Notes: generated by a model from the letters alone, not told the origin. A stretch of DNA of 64,000 nt from Solibacillus sp. FSL H8-0538 (GCF_038003525.1 NZ_JBBOPI010000001.1:1355001-1419000), one strand, 5' to 3'; shown: positions 33,017 through 42,304, numbered from the stretch's first letter. A program made the numbers and translations.

Positions 33017-33438
33017 TTGTATATGTTCTTGATAACGCGGCGTGCAGTTACGTAGTTTTGTTGCACCAAAGTGGTACTTAAGTTTTTCTTCCCTACATTG
33101 CCTGATGTCATACTAATATATTGATTGTTTCCAAGATAAATGCCTGTTTCCGTAATCGTCTTCCCGCCATTATTTGTTGAGAAGAAAATATGTTCGCCTT
33201 TTTGCAGTTGTGATATTAATACGGCTTTCCCAGCTAATGCTTGTTTACTTGCTAATTTATCCTTTAAATCAATTCTATGCTGTTTAAAGACACAGTACGT
33301 AAAGCTAGCACTCGTAAATGTGAGTGAAATTTCGTTTTATGAATAGCTGAATTTTGCTTTTCCAATAAGGCTTGATGTAGTATTGATAAATTTATCTGAA
33401 GTTCCAGATGGTAAGCTGACAGTCGGAACTGAGCTTTC
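33013..33438 (-). pseudogene. third NlpC/P60 repeat, cut off by in-frame stops
   Basis: Directly downstream of the NlpC/P60 stop (33441-33439) the same frame continues as protein: SSVPTVSLPSGTSDKFINTT, SSLIGKAKFSYS, a second stop at 33339-33337, then NEISLTFTSASFTYCVF, KLASKQALAG, LQKGEHIFFST, GIYLGNNQYISM and YVTARRVIKNIYK. It aligns with repeats 1 and 2 of the same protein. The catalytic Cys and His positions are replaced (TSASF; ISM). Two nonsense codons therefore removed the last repeat from an originally three-repeat protein. Confidence 0.8.
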
Positions 33439-34371
33439 TTAAAAAACTCGTTTTGCTGTAATATAATGCTCATTGTAATAGTCAACTAACAGTACTCTTG
33501 TAATAACACCATCAGAATTTGGAATAATCAGACGATGGTTACCCGCATAGATAGCTACAAGAGAAGGAGTTTTAGAACCTTTTACACTATTAAAGAACAC
33601 TAAATCCCCCTTCTTTAAATTGGCGCGTGAAACAGTCTTTCCAAGGTTCATTTGCGCTTTTAAGTTCGTAGTACCCAAATTTACGCCACTTTTTTGATAG
33701 ACGTACTCTACAAATCCAGGGGCTGTAAAGCGTAGGTATTTTTCATTATTCGTTGTGCTAATTTTTACTTTGTTTTTTAAATCATAAGCGTTTTGAACAA
33801 TCTTGTCACCTTTAGTTGCTGGATTAGCTGACATTAAAGTAGGTAATACTCTTCGGGCAGATACATAATTTTCTGTATAATATGGTTTGCTATTTAAGTC
33901 AGAAATGACGATATTTTGCTTAGAGTCAGCCATGTGTATCATTTTGTTGTTACCAATATACATACCAACGTGATCAGGATCTGTTCCTGTCTTTTTACTC
34001 TTAAAGAAGAGTAAATCCCCTTTTTGTAATTGATTTCGCGTAACATACGTACCTTGTTGGATCATATAATTTTCGTTATATGTCGCAAGATCTACGCCGT
34101 TTTTTTCGAAAATGTACATTAGAAATGTAGCACAAGAGAATTTGTATGGAGCAGTAGGCTTGTACACTGTATTACTATACGTTGACTTACCTATTAAGCT
34201 TTTACCTGTTTGAATTAGCTGGTCCGCTTTCGCTGCAACGGCTTGATTGTTATTTTGTGTATTTGTGGTTGCAGCCTCTACTTCTATTGGTTGACTTGTT
34301 CCTGGTAACATTCCCAACGAACTAAAACCAATTGTAAGTGCAAGTGTCGTCTTTAAAAAATATTTATTCAT
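33439..34371 (-). CDS. secreted NlpC/P60 endopeptidase, one active and one degenerate repeat
   Basis: A 310-aa exported cell-wall hydrolase. Residues 1-34 form a signal peptide (KYFLKTTLALTIGFSSLGML, cleavage near VEA). Repeat 1 (about 45-160) has the catalytic set: Cys in KFSCATF, His in DPDHVGMYIG and His in MIHM. Repeat 2 (about 185-310) keeps the fold but has lost all three (FTAPGF; SLVAIYAG; LIIPN), so it is probably a binding module. NlpC/P60 enzymes cut D-Glu-diaminoacid bonds in peptidoglycan peptides. The reading frame ends at KRVF with a TAA that interrupts a once longer gene. Confidence 0.88.
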   Translation of the reverse strand: MNKYFLKTTLALTIGFSSLGMLPGTSQPIEVEAATTNTQNNNQAVAAKADQLIQTGKSLIGKSTYSNTVYKPTAPYKFSCATFLMYIFEKNGVDLATYNENYMIQQGTYVTRNQLQKGDLLFFKSKKTGTDPDHVGMYIGNNKMIHMADSKQNIVISDLNSKPYYTENYVSARRVLPTLMSANPATKGDKIVQNAYDLKNKVKISTTNNEKYLRFTAPGFVEYVYQKSGVNLGTTNLKAQMNLGKTVSRANLKKGDLVFFNSVKGSKTPSLVAIYAGNHRLIIPNSDGVITRVLLVDYYNEHYITAKRVF

Positions 34372-34761
34372 GCTGTGTAATTCCTCCTAGAAGTTTTCGT
34401 AGAACTAATAAAATCATAGCATGCAAAAGTGTTGTTTCAGGAGGTAAATGTTTCCATGGTTGTTTTGGAGGGCCTGTAAACCTTGATATGAAGGGCTTTG
34501 TTGATGGAGTTTACAGTTTGATTAAAAATATTACAAATTAACATATTAAGGACTAGAACCATAGATTATGGAGTACGTGAGTGAATAGTACTTCTATTAA
34601 TTTATGTCCGATAAATAGGGTTTAGTTCATCTGAGATGATGTAAAGTAACTTGGAAAAAAAGCTCTATGAATATATTTAGCAAGGGTGGGGAAGCGTTTC
34701 GTTTATTGCGAGAAATGTGAGATAATTCTTTTAAATAATGATTTCAACTGGGGGAAGAAAA
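34372..34761. other. 390-bp divergent intergenic stretch
   Basis: It separates the NlpC/P60 gene from the DnaQ-BRCT gene and must hold both promoters. I see no convincing -35/-10 pair, no palindrome longer than 8 bases and no gene. Confidence 0.4.
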
Positions 34762-35676
34762 ATGGAATTTGTAGCAATCGATTTTGAAACAGCTAATAGT
34801 ATACGATCTAGTGTTTGCTCAATTGGAATCGTAAAAGTAAAAAATGGCAAGATTCAGGAAGAACTACACTCACTTATTAATCCATTGAGTGAATTTCACT
34901 ATTACAATACGAAAATTCACGGTATTACTGAGGAGATGGTATCTAGTGCACCTACATTTGAGGAGTTTTGGCCTGAATTTAAACATTTCGTCGAAAATCA
35001 AACAATTATTGCACACAATGCTAGCTTTGATATCGGTGTGCTTCGTGAATCTTTAAAACGCTGTCATGAAGTAACACCAAATTTTGACTACGGATGCTCC
35101 TACCAAATTGCTAAAAAGGTTTGGCCGGATTTATATAATCATAAGCTGTCTACAGTATCAAACTACTTAAATATTAGCTTAAGACACCATGATGCATTAG
35201 AGGATGCGCGTGCTGCTGCTTTGATAACATTAGAAGCATTGAAAAAAACGAAAACAAATTCTGTTCATGAATTAGCTAAGTTAAACAAACTAAAGATTGG
35301 GGCATCAAACGAGGTAGCTAAAAGGACAAGCCGTTCGAAACCTCGTTATTCAGATGCTCAAATTTACTCTCTTGTAAAGCCCTCCACTACACCGAGGAGT
35401 GGGCATCCGTTTAATGGAGCAATCATTGTGTTTACTGGGGAGATGGTTGCGATGACGAGAATACAAGCAGCTCAATACGCAGTGGATTGTGGCGCAAATT
35501 GTACAGGGACTGTAGATAATCAAACGAATTATTTAGTAGTAGGCGATCGTGCATTGGACAAGTATGTGCAAGGTATAAAGAGCACAAAAATGCAAAAAGT
35601 GGAACAGATGATTTTGCAAGGGTATAAAATTGAAATCATTGTCGAACAGGATTTTATAAAATTAGTCAAAATGTGA
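34762..35676 (+). CDS. DnaQ-like 3'-5' exonuclease with C-terminal BRCT domain
   Basis: A 304-aa protein. The DEDDh exonuclease domain (residues 1-165) begins AIDFETAN (catalytic Asp and Glu), continues with IIAHNASFDIGVL and ends with HHDALEDARAAA, giving the His and Asp of the active site. The C-terminal BRCT domain (about 215-300) contains IVFTGEMVAMTR, AVDCGAN and NYLVVGD. The same pairing is found in stand-alone exonucleases related to DNA polymerase III epsilon. ATG 34738 is in frame, but GGGGGAAG lies before ATG 34762, the likelier start. Confidence 0.9.
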   Translation: MEFVAIDFETANSIRSSVCSIGIVKVKNGKIQEELHSLINPLSEFHYYNTKIHGITEEMVSSAPTFEEFWPEFKHFVENQTIIAHNASFDIGVLRESLKRCHEVTPNFDYGCSYQIAKKVWPDLYNHKLSTVSNYLNISLRHHDALEDARAAALITLEALKKTKTNSVHELAKLNKLKIGASNEVAKRTSRSKPRYSDAQIYSLVKPSTTPRSGHPFNGAIIVFTGEMVAMTRIQAAQYAVDCGANCTGTVDNQTNYLVVGDRALDKYVQGIKSTKMQKVEQMILQGYKIEIIVEQDFIKLVKM

Positions 35677-35680
35677 ATGA

Positions 35681-35728
35681 AAGAGGTCGTATTTAACATT
35701 TTACATGTTAAATACGACCTCTTTTTGT
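35681..35728 (+). terminator. terminator of the DnaQ-BRCT gene
   Basis: A 19-bp perfect stem, AAGAGGTCGTATTTAACAT against its complement, with a TTTAC loop and a trailing T run. Confidence 0.92.
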
Positions 35729-35837
35729 TTTTTCACCTGAGAGTAAATGTCTGTTTTATTTTGAATGAATAATACTTATTAAGTTCGGTACGTTTCTTAT
35801 GCACTATATACTGTGTTGGAATTACTATTTTGCGCTT

Positions 35838-36100
35838 ATGATACGGTGAACCGTATCATAAGTAAATGAGGTTTTTAAAGTAACCGCCAAAACATTATAT
35901 TAATAGTGTTTTGGTGGTTTAATTTGTTAAATCATTCCGAGTTGTATGCGAAAATAGAAGAACAGACGTTTACTCCGATAAAAACCTTAATTTAATGAAC
36001 CACACTTAGACCATTCAAGGTGAATCGTATCATAAGAAAATACTGTTAAGAAAAGAACCACCTAGAACGTTGAATTAACAATGTTTTAGGTGGTTTTCGT
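35838..36100. repeat. tandem pair of intergenic palindrome-plus-hairpin units
   Basis: Unit A (35838-35919) has the palindrome TTATGATACGGT-GA-ACCGTATCATAA and a hairpin ACCGCCAAAACA/GTGTTTTGGTGGT. Unit B (36018-36100) has GGTGAATCGTATCATAAG and a hairpin ACCACCTA/TAGGTGGT. Further single copies of the palindrome lie at 40637, 48640 and 61028. Confidence 0.7.
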
Positions 36101-36129
36101 TTATCCAAATTCAAAAATGTCTGTTTTAA

Positions 36130-36199
36130 ATAAGTGCCTGTCACTGTTCGTTTTCTAATGAAAAATTCATTATTTATCGGGAAATGACAGGCACTATTG
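36130..36199. repeat. inverted repeat AGTGCCTGTCA
   Basis: AGTGCCTGTCA near 36131-36141 and TGACAGGCACT near 36185-36195 enclose about 43 AT-rich bases between the repeats above and rocB. Confidence 0.6.
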
Positions 36200-36211
36200 C
36201 CTGTCGATGAG

Positions 36212-37879
36212 CTACAGGCTTTTTTCTTCGTTGGTTAATAGATTTTGGATAACTTGGTTTGTTATATTTGGTACTATTTCTAATGAGTATTTCATTTCCA
36301 TTCTTTCAAGTTTCTTGTGAGCATCCAAACCATATGGACCGATATTAATAACAGGGACATTTATATCTCGGATATCTTGAAACTCGACATAGTGTTTTGT
36401 GCCCCAACCAGGGTTATTTGTCGAAACGGCGTTGATGCCATCTTCATCATCACTTAGAGCCATAAAGCTCATATCAGAGATATACGGGAAAAAGTTTCGA
36501 GTAACAATTGGATGTGGATATTCTGGCTGTATTGTCTCCACTGCTTTATCAAGCGCGCTAATTAAGTTAAGCTCATCAGTTGTTTTCCCTGTCACTTCAA
36601 TCCTTGGAGAGTATAGGGAAGAGTAAAATAAAATAATAGCCGGATCTTTATCCTTCATCCATTTCCAGGCTTCCTCGACAACTCGTGCAGCAAACATTCG
36701 CGTATCTAATACCGTATTTGTCAAGAGGACTTCTTTAAATTCATTCATGTGTACAATGTATGAATCACCGTTTTCTTTGATTAATAATTGTTCCATTTCT
36801 TCAAATGTAACAACTCTCGGCTTCCAAGGGGGCGAAACAAAAGGTTCGCCACTAATTTCACTGTATTTGTGATACCTCTCTTCAAAAGTAGCAAGCGCGT
36901 TGGCAAAAGCGATCATGGCTTGATCTTTAAGCTTGACCAGTACGTCTTTTGGAGACCAAGAGTGAATAAAGAAATTATAATAAACATAAGAGGATAGTGC
37001 TGTTTGAACGGTATAAGATGGTTTTAAGTCCGTTTGTTTTAATGATACGGGCGGAACTGTCGTTTCTCCATAAGCCTCGTTACAAAGCTCAGGATTATAG
37101 TTTATTTGCTTTGTCAGTTCGGCAGCGATAAAGTTAGGATCCAAACCTTCAAAAGCTGAACCAACATGTGTTTCTGCACCGGTTATAAAAAATGATGGCA
37201 GCAGTTTGCCAACTGTTCCTTTATAGATATAGCGATTTTCATCTCCTTCAAAGCGGGGTGAAACGAAATCAGAATTGATGGCTGCAATATATTTAAAACC
37301 ATGTTCCTCTTTCCATTTTTTCAACGTTTTTAAAGAGGAAAGAACTCCGTGTGAGCCGTCTTCCTCGTCACATTCTGCTAACAACAAAATGTTGCCGTCC
37401 AGTTCCTCAAGATGTTCGGAATAGTACTTTAAGAGATAGAGATTGCTAGCAACGCCGCTTTTCATATCAAGGACACCACGGCCAAACAACCAATCCCCGG
37501 ATTCTAAATGTTCTTTGGCTGAAGTAGGTAATTTTTCCTTTTTCAATGCTTCCATTAGGTCATCTGGAGAACAGGCATGTTCTTTCAACTGGTTGAAATC
37601 ATCGATCCCGACCGTATCTATATGGCCCATTAAAATAATTGTGTCGTTGCTATTTCCTTTTTTTCCTTTAACAAATGCCATAACATTATATCGTTCTTGA
37701 TCATCGTTTATAGTCTTCTCTAAAGTTACTGACCCAGGATTATGTAAAAAGTATGGTAATGAAGAGATGGTCTGGAATAAAGAATGGGCGATTGTCCCCT
37801 CGCCAGTTGTATTTACGATACTTTCTATGTTAACAAGCTGTTTCGTATAAGTAAGTATATCATCACGGCAATTCAACAT
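36212..37879 (-). CDS. rocB: RocB-like M20-family peptidase/deacylase
   Basis: A 555-aa member of the RocB branch of M20 zinc hydrolases; RocB belongs to the arginine-utilisation regulon in B. subtilis but its reaction is not established. Metal-binding motifs are visible: MGHIDTVG (His, Asp), GRGVLDMKSG, and ECDEEDGSHG with Glu pair, plus a late His (GTKHYVEF). AAGGAGG precedes the ATG. It lies alone, convergent with the DnaQ-BRCT gene and divergent from the lysine-riboswitch operon; with that operon and the agmatinase it gives the window several basic-amino-acid functions. Confidence 0.88.
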   Translation of the reverse strand: MLNCRDDILTYTKQLVNIESIVNTTGEGTIAHSLFQTISSLPYFLHNPGSVTLEKTINDDQERYNVMAFVKGKKGNSNDTIILMGHIDTVGIDDFNQLKEHACSPDDLMEALKKEKLPTSAKEHLESGDWLFGRGVLDMKSGVASNLYLLKYYSEHLEELDGNILLLAECDEEDGSHGVLSSLKTLKKWKEEHGFKYIAAINSDFVSPRFEGDENRYIYKGTVGKLLPSFFITGAETHVGSAFEGLDPNFIAAELTKQINYNPELCNEAYGETTVPPVSLKQTDLKPSYTVQTALSSYVYYNFFIHSWSPKDVLVKLKDQAMIAFANALATFEERYHKYSEISGEPFVSPPWKPRVVTFEEMEQLLIKENGDSYIVHMNEFKEVLLTNTVLDTRMFAARVVEEAWKWMKDKDPAIILFYSSLYSPRIEVTGKTTDELNLISALDKAVETIQPEYPHPIVTRNFFPYISDMSFMALSDDEDGINAVSTNNPGWGTKHYVEFQDIRDINVPVINIGPYGLDAHKKLERMEMKYSLEIVPNITNQVIQNLLTNEEKSL

Positions 37880-37965
37880 ATGACTTCCTCCTTTTTTTGC
37901 ATGTTATTTTATCAAAATGTAACTTAAGATATAAACCTCGTCAAGTGTACAGCCATAAATTTCTA

Positions 37966-37994
37966 TTGTACTATGCGAAATATTCTACTATAAT
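37966..37994 (+). promoter_or_regulatory. promoter of the lysine-riboswitch operon
   Basis: TTGTAC (37966-37971) and TATAAT (37989-37994) are 17 bases apart, placing the transcript start near 38001, about 40 bases before the aptamer. Confidence 0.8.
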
Positions 37995-38036
37995 GGACAA
38001 AGTTATTAAATTTCATATCAAATCCTCATCTTTAGC

Positions 38037-38286
38037 ATTAGGTGGGGTAGAGGTCGCGATTTATAAAAGTATCCTATTGGAGATTTAGTGAAATCTAGGA
38101 AAATGGGAAAAAGGATGAATCGCCGAAGCATTTTGAAATCACTATTTTCAATTTAGCTGGGGCTGCACTCGAATAGGGGCAGAACTGTCACAATTCCTTT
38201 GAATTGTGGAGAACTATCACAACAAATGCAAAGAGATGAGGGTGTATTTAAAACACTGTCAAATAAAAGCGACAGTGTTTTTTTTA
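38037..38286 (+). promoter_or_regulatory. lysine riboswitch (L box) with terminator
   Basis: The conserved lysine-aptamer blocks occur in order: GGGTAGAGGTCGCG (38044-38057), GAAAAAGGATGAATCGCCGAAGC (38106-38129, core CGCCGAAGC), AGCTGGGGCTGCACTCGAAT, GGCAGAACTGTCA, the CACAATTC/GAATTGTG arm, GGAGAACTATCAC and GATGAGGGTG. The pattern is that of the lysC leader of B. subtilis. A rho-independent hairpin AACACTGTC/GACAGTGTT with eight T follows at 38252-38286, just ahead of the ribosome binding site. High lysine should therefore stop transcription of the ABC importer. Confidence 0.93.
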
Positions 38287-38305
38287 TTTCAAAGGAGGAA
38301 CACAA

Positions 38306-39109
38306 ATGAAAAAGTTTTCAATTTTTTTAGTGGCGGCAATGTTGTTGGTTTTATCCGCATGTGGCACGCAGAAAAGTAATCAAGGAGAAAAGGAGACAAC
38401 AAGTGGATCTGAAAATGAGTTAGTCAAAGAAGGATCATTAACATTTGCGATGACAGGGCAGTATCCGCCATTGAACTTCAAAAAGGATGGTAAGTTGGCT
38501 GGATTCGATGTGGAAATTGGAACTGAAATTGCTAAACGAATGGGGCTTGAGGCGAATCCTGTAACAAATCCTTGGGAAACAATTATTCAAGGGCTAAAGG
38601 CAAATAAATATGATGCGATTATCGGAAGCATGACCGCAACACCTGAACGTGATAAGCAAATTGATTTTACTGAACCGTATTATCTGTCAGGTGCACAAAT
38701 CTTTGTTGCAGAAAACAATACGGATATCCAGTCAAAAGAAGATTTAAAAGGTAAAACAATCGGAGTTATTCAAGCAAGTACTTGGAAAAGTATAGCTGAA
38801 ACATTAACATCCCCTAATAATGTAAAGGGCTATCCAGTTGACGTTAATGCACTTCAAGATTTGGCACTTGGACGCTTGGATGCGGTTATCACCGATAAAA
38901 TTGTTGGTGTAAGTGCAAAAAATGAAAAAGGCTTAAAAATCAAACCTATTGGCGATTTGTTAAATGAGGACCGCGTGAGTATAGGGATCACTGAAGGAAA
39001 TAAAGATCTCGCAAACAAAATCAACGATGCACTTCAATCCATGATTGATGATGGCACATACGAAAAAATTAGTATGAAGTGGTTTAATACAAACATTATG
39101 GAAAGATAG
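38306..39109 (+). CDS. amino-acid ABC transporter substrate-binding lipoprotein, probably for lysine
   Basis: A 267-aa family-3 solute-binding protein. The lipoprotein signal ends in LVLSACGT, placing the acylated Cys at residue 19 or so. The mature part follows the polar-amino-acid binding fold (LTFAMTGQYPPLNF, AGFDVEIGTEIAKRMG, YDAIIGSMTATPERD, DFTEPYYLSG). Control by a lysine riboswitch makes lysine the likely substrate, since such riboswitches govern lysine synthesis and uptake. AAAGGAGG precedes the ATG. Confidence 0.92.
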   Translation: MKKFSIFLVAAMLLVLSACGTQKSNQGEKETTSGSENELVKEGSLTFAMTGQYPPLNFKKDGKLAGFDVEIGTEIAKRMGLEANPVTNPWETIIQGLKANKYDAIIGSMTATPERDKQIDFTEPYYLSGAQIFVAENNTDIQSKEDLKGKTIGVIQASTWKSIAETLTSPNNVKGYPVDVNALQDLALGRLDAVITDKIVGVSAKNEKGLKIKPIGDLLNEDRVSIGITEGNKDLANKINDALQSMIDDGTYEKISMKWFNTNIMER

Positions 39110-39175
39110 CTATTAGTATTTCAAGCAAGCACCTTTTACTAGGCGCTTGTAATATAAAGGAAGGAGGCTGGTCTC

Positions 39176-39859
39176 ATGGATTTTTTACAAAATATCGTGG
39201 ATATTTTTAGTGAACATGGAGTTGCCTTTTTAAAAGCTTCTTGGATGACGATCTCGATAACGGCTATTTCCTTGCTGTTTGCGATGATTATTGGACTTGT
39301 TTTTGCTTGTTTTAAAATTTCTTCAAAGAGGATCCTAAATTGGATTGCCGATATTTATATTGGAATTATCAGGGGAACGCCTCTCATTGTTCAGCTTATG
39401 TTTTTGTATTATGGGTTGGCCAATATAATTAATTTAGACAATTTCACAGCAGGTGCATTGGCATTGGGTATTCATACCGGTGCTTATATTGCAGAAATCT
39501 TTAGAGGATCCGTACAATCAATTGATCGCGGACAGATGGAAGCAGCAAGGTCTTTAGGAATGTCTTCCTCTCTTGCAATGAGAAGAATTATCTTTCCACA
39601 AGCTTTCAAAAGATCCATCCCTCCTTTGGCCAATCAGTTCATTATTGGCTTAAAGGATTCTTCCCTTGTCGCTTATATTTCGGTAATAGATTTATATAAC
39701 ACAGCCCTAGGAGTCCAGGGAGAAAACTATATGCCATTTGAAACCTATTTTGTCGTCGGAATTTATTATTTAGTAATTGTGCTTGTTTTCACTTGGATTG
39801 CTAAACGAATTGAGCAGAAAATGGATGTTAGCAAACCTAAGGAGGTTAATATAGCATGA
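39176..39859 (+). CDS. amino-acid ABC transporter permease
   Basis: A 227-aa HisM/GlnP-type permease with about five membrane helices. The family segment [17 protein letters not shown] and the EAA loop ([20 protein letters not shown]) that contacts the ATPase are present. AAGGAGG lies ahead of the ATG. It overlaps the ATPase gene by four bases (ATGA). Confidence 0.95.
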   Translation: MDFLQNIVDIFSEHGVAFLKASWMTISITAISLLFAMIIGLVFACFKISSKRILNWIADIYIGIIRGTPLIVQLMFLYYGLANIINLDNFTAGALALGIHTGAYIAEIFRGSVQSIDRGQMEAARSLGMSSSLAMRRIIFPQAFKRSIPPLANQFIIGLKDSSLVAYISVIDLYNTALGVQGENYMPFETYFVVGIYYLVIVLVFTWIAKRIEQKMDVSKPKEVNIA

Positions 39860-40578
39860 TTGCAATTCATAATCTTTCAAAGTCCTTTGGAAAGCTTGAA
39901 GTTTTAAAGAATATCAACTTAAGTATAAATGAGCAAGAGGTAGTTGTTTTAATCGGTGCAAGTGGTTCAGGTAAAAGTACACTACTTCGATGCCTAAACT
40001 TTTTAGAAGTGGCACAAAGCGGTGAAATTTTCATTGATTCAGAAAAAATAGATATAGCAAAAACGGATTTAAATAAAGTAAGAGAAAAAGTAGGAATGGT
40101 GTTCCAACACTTTAATCTTTTCCCTCATAAAACCGTACTTGAAAACATTATTGAAGCACCGATTTTTGTTAGAAAAAAGGCGAAAAGTGAAGTTATTGTA
40201 AAAGCAAAGAAACTCCTTCAAAAGGTAGGGTTAGAGGATAAGGCAAACTATTACCCCGAACAGTTATCAGGAGGACAAAAGCAGCGTGTAGCGATTGCAA
40301 GAGCATTGGCGATGGAACCGAAAGTTATGCTTTTTGATGAGCCGACTTCCGCCTTGGACCCTGAGCTAGTCGGTGAAGTCCTTCAGGTTATGAAAGATCT
40401 CGCAAGTGAAGGGATGACGATGGTGATTGTGACCCATGAAATGGGCTTTGCAAAAGAAGTAGCAGACCGGGTCATCATGCTTGCAGACGGCAATATTATT
40501 GAAGAAGGACATCCAAGCGATATTTTTGCTCAGCCAAAACATGAGCGAACACAAAGGTTTTTGAATCAAATATTATAA
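39856..40578 (+). CDS. amino-acid ABC transporter ATP-binding protein
   Basis: A 240-aa GlnQ-type ATPase: Walker [11 protein letters not shown]-loop [10 protein letters not shown], signature LSGGQKQR, Walker [12 protein letters not shown] and switch His in VTHEMGF. It completes a binding-protein, permease and ATPase operon under the lysine riboswitch. Confidence 0.96.
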   Translation: MIAIHNLSKSFGKLEVLKNINLSINEQEVVVLIGASGSGKSTLLRCLNFLEVAQSGEIFIDSEKIDIAKTDLNKVREKVGMVFQHFNLFPHKTVLENIIEAPIFVRKKAKSEVIVKAKKLLQKVGLEDKANYYPEQLSGGQKQRVAIARALAMEPKVMLFDEPTSALDPELVGEVLQVMKDLASEGMTMVIVTHEMGFAKEVADRVIMLADGNIIEEGHPSDIFAQPKHERTQRFLNQIL

Positions 40579-40587
40579 AAATGGAAA

Positions 40588-40623
40588 ATCTACCTTCTGC
40601 TTTATCGGAAGGTAGGTTTTTTC
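40588..40623 (+). terminator. terminator of the ABC importer operon
   Basis: TCTACCTTC pairs with GAAGGTAGG around a TGCTTTATCG loop, then six T. Confidence 0.88.
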
Positions 40624-40636
40624 GCTATTAGACATG

Positions 40637-40674
40637 TTGCGGAGAACCGTACCACAAATAAATGAGGTTTTTTC
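40637..40674. repeat. dispersed GGAGAACCGTA repeat, single copy
   Basis: GCGGAGAACCGTACCACAAA then TAAATGAGGTTTTTT, matching 35838 and 61028. Confidence 0.6.
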
Positions 40675-40799
40675 TTTTTATAATAATCCCATTAATAAAA
40701 AGTATAGCTTTAAGAAATAAAAATGAAATAGGTGGAGTATTTAGAATATAAAAACGGTCTCATTCGTAAACTAGTCATTTTATGACCTACTTTTTATGC

Positions 40800-40880
40800 A
40801 GATAAGAAAGTATAACTTTCTTATCTGCATAAGTAAGGACATCATCTCTCCCTAAATTGGGCGAGATGTGTCTTTCTAAT
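40800..40880 (+). repeat. dispersed two-hairpin repeat, copy 2
   Basis: Palindrome GATAAGAAAGT/ACTTTCTTATC, then AAGGACATCATCTC..GGGCGAGATG and a T-rich tail; same element as at 29539 and 52176. Confidence 0.7.
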
Positions 40881-40883
40881 CTT

Positions 40884-42116
40884 CTACATTACCGAACCGG
40901 CTAAATACATTAACATGTGGAACTTTTCATCCTTAACATGATAATCAAAAAAAGGTCCAGGATCTGTACAATAACCGATATTTTCGCTTTGTATTATTTG
41001 AAATCCATTAACTAATAAATTCTCCTCTATGTAATTTGGAAATAAAATGTGTTGGTGAGAATCTGGATATATGGATGAAATATTTCTCAATGATTTGGAC
41101 GAACTATCATAATAAGAGTACCCCCCAACGATGATTGAATCGCTGTGGAAACGGTTTTTTAGAATACGTATAGGAAACTGTGGATTGAGTAATGAAAAAT
41201 CATTTGTTGTTAAACTGTCCACAAAAACATCGATACTAAGGGGTTTCAATGGCAGGTTTAAATCGGAATTCAAAATATAAAGTACGTTAAGTAAAGGATT
41301 GATACCTTCAATCCTTTTTCTAACCTTCTTGAGCATCGCAAGTGAGTAGCCGCTGAATACATAGGATGCACACAAGTCGAAATTGTCAATGTATTTGGGT
41401 AGTGTCACAAAGGCATCAATGTTGGTTTCCACAATTAATTTGTTTTTCAAATCTATTTTTTGCAGTGCTTTTTGAAACCAAAAGTTACTTTTTTCAAACA
41501 AATTTATCATTCCGTGATTCATCTCTTTAATTGTTTGTATGTCGTAAAAATAGGACGGATATGGAGAAGTCTCATACAAGTTCGCGGTGATGATAATACC
41601 TTCTTCAATAACTGCTTCGTAACCACAAGTACAAGTTAAACATCCTTTTTGAATGGAATTATTATTAATCGACACATCTTTCATTTCAAGTGGGATGTGG
41701 CACTTTGGACAATAGAGAATATTTACAAAGGCTAGCGGGACTCCTGTTAAATTTTCCCTTTCGGATACAGGATAACTGGTATGAACCGATTTTTCAATTA
41801 ATTGGATTGCCCTTGATAATTCATTTTTTTTCTGGATTAGCTGGTTTTTTTTATCAATTAGCAAGGTGTTGTAGTAGTCGATATCTTCATGGTCCATGAA
41901 ATTTGTAACACGCTGATACGATAGAATTTGTTGTATTTCTTGAAGTGAAAAATGGAGTTTTTTTAGCTTAGCAATAAAAGCCATATCATCGTGGCTCGAT
42001 TGATTCATTTGATACTGGGTGTTTTTTTTGTCCGGAAGTAACAAACCAAGCTCGATGTAATAACGAACAGTATCGTTTGATACATCGAAAATCTTTGCAA
42101 ATGTACCGATTTTCAT
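40884..42116 (-). CDS. MerR-type regulator fused to a Zn ribbon and methyltransferase-like domain
   Basis: A 410-aa protein. Residues 1-70 are a MerR winged helix (MKIGTFAKIFDVSNDTVRYY), followed by a coiled coil to about 120. Residues about 138-170 hold a Zn ribbon CPKCHIPL...CLTCTCGYE. The C-terminal 240 residues look like a Rossmann methyltransferase, as in RlmA, which also has a Zn ribbon before its methyltransferase fold, but the SAM loop is missing (KLIVETNIDAF in place of a GxGxG) so it is probably a ligand sensor. GGGGGG precedes the ATG. It is divergent from the FAD oxidase operon, whose promoter has the 19-base spacer expected for MerR control. Confidence 0.82.
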   Translation of the reverse strand: MKIGTFAKIFDVSNDTVRYYIELGLLLPDKKNTQYQMNQSSHDDMAFIAKLKKLHFSLQEIQQILSYQRVTNFMDHEDIDYYNTLLIDKKNQLIQKKNELSRAIQLIEKSVHTSYPVSERENLTGVPLAFVNILYCPKCHIPLEMKDVSINNNSIQKGCLTCTCGYEAVIEEGIIITANLYETSPYPSYFYDIQTIKEMNHGMINLFEKSNFWFQKALQKIDLKNKLIVETNIDAFVTLPKYIDNFDLCASYVFSGYSLAMLKKVRKRIEGINPLLNVLYILNSDLNLPLKPLSIDVFVDSLTTNDFSLLNPQFPIRILKNRFHSDSIIVGGYSYYDSSSKSLRNISSIYPDSHQHILFPNYIEENLLVNGFQIIQSENIGYCTDPGPFFDYHVKDEKFHMLMYLAGSVM

Positions 42117-42194
42117 AGATTTCCCCCCTAATAAAAAAAGTGGAGTTACTCCATTTTTTTTTGGAAATATGTCTAAAAAATGAACAAAAGACTA

Positions 42195-42225
42195 TTGACT
42201 TTGAGTCAGCACCAAATATTATGAT
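42195..42225 (+). promoter_or_regulatory. MerR-type promoter with 19-bp spacer and dyad
   Basis: TTGACT (42195-42200) and TATGAT (42220-42225) are 19 bases apart. A dyad TGACTTTGAGTCA (42196-42208) overlaps the -35. Overlong spacers with a dyad are the hallmark of MerR-activated promoters. Confidence 0.65.
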
Positions 42226-42304
42226 AGCTCTATTAAGTCTGAATAGTCAGAAAAGTTTTGGGATTATTGTAACATATCAGTCAACAAAGGAGAAGAAATA
42301 CTAT

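Noticed and set aside
34397-34541. Small plus-strand frames upstream of the DnaQ-BRCT gene
   Set aside because: Short, without coding character, and partly opposite to the NlpC/P60 leader.
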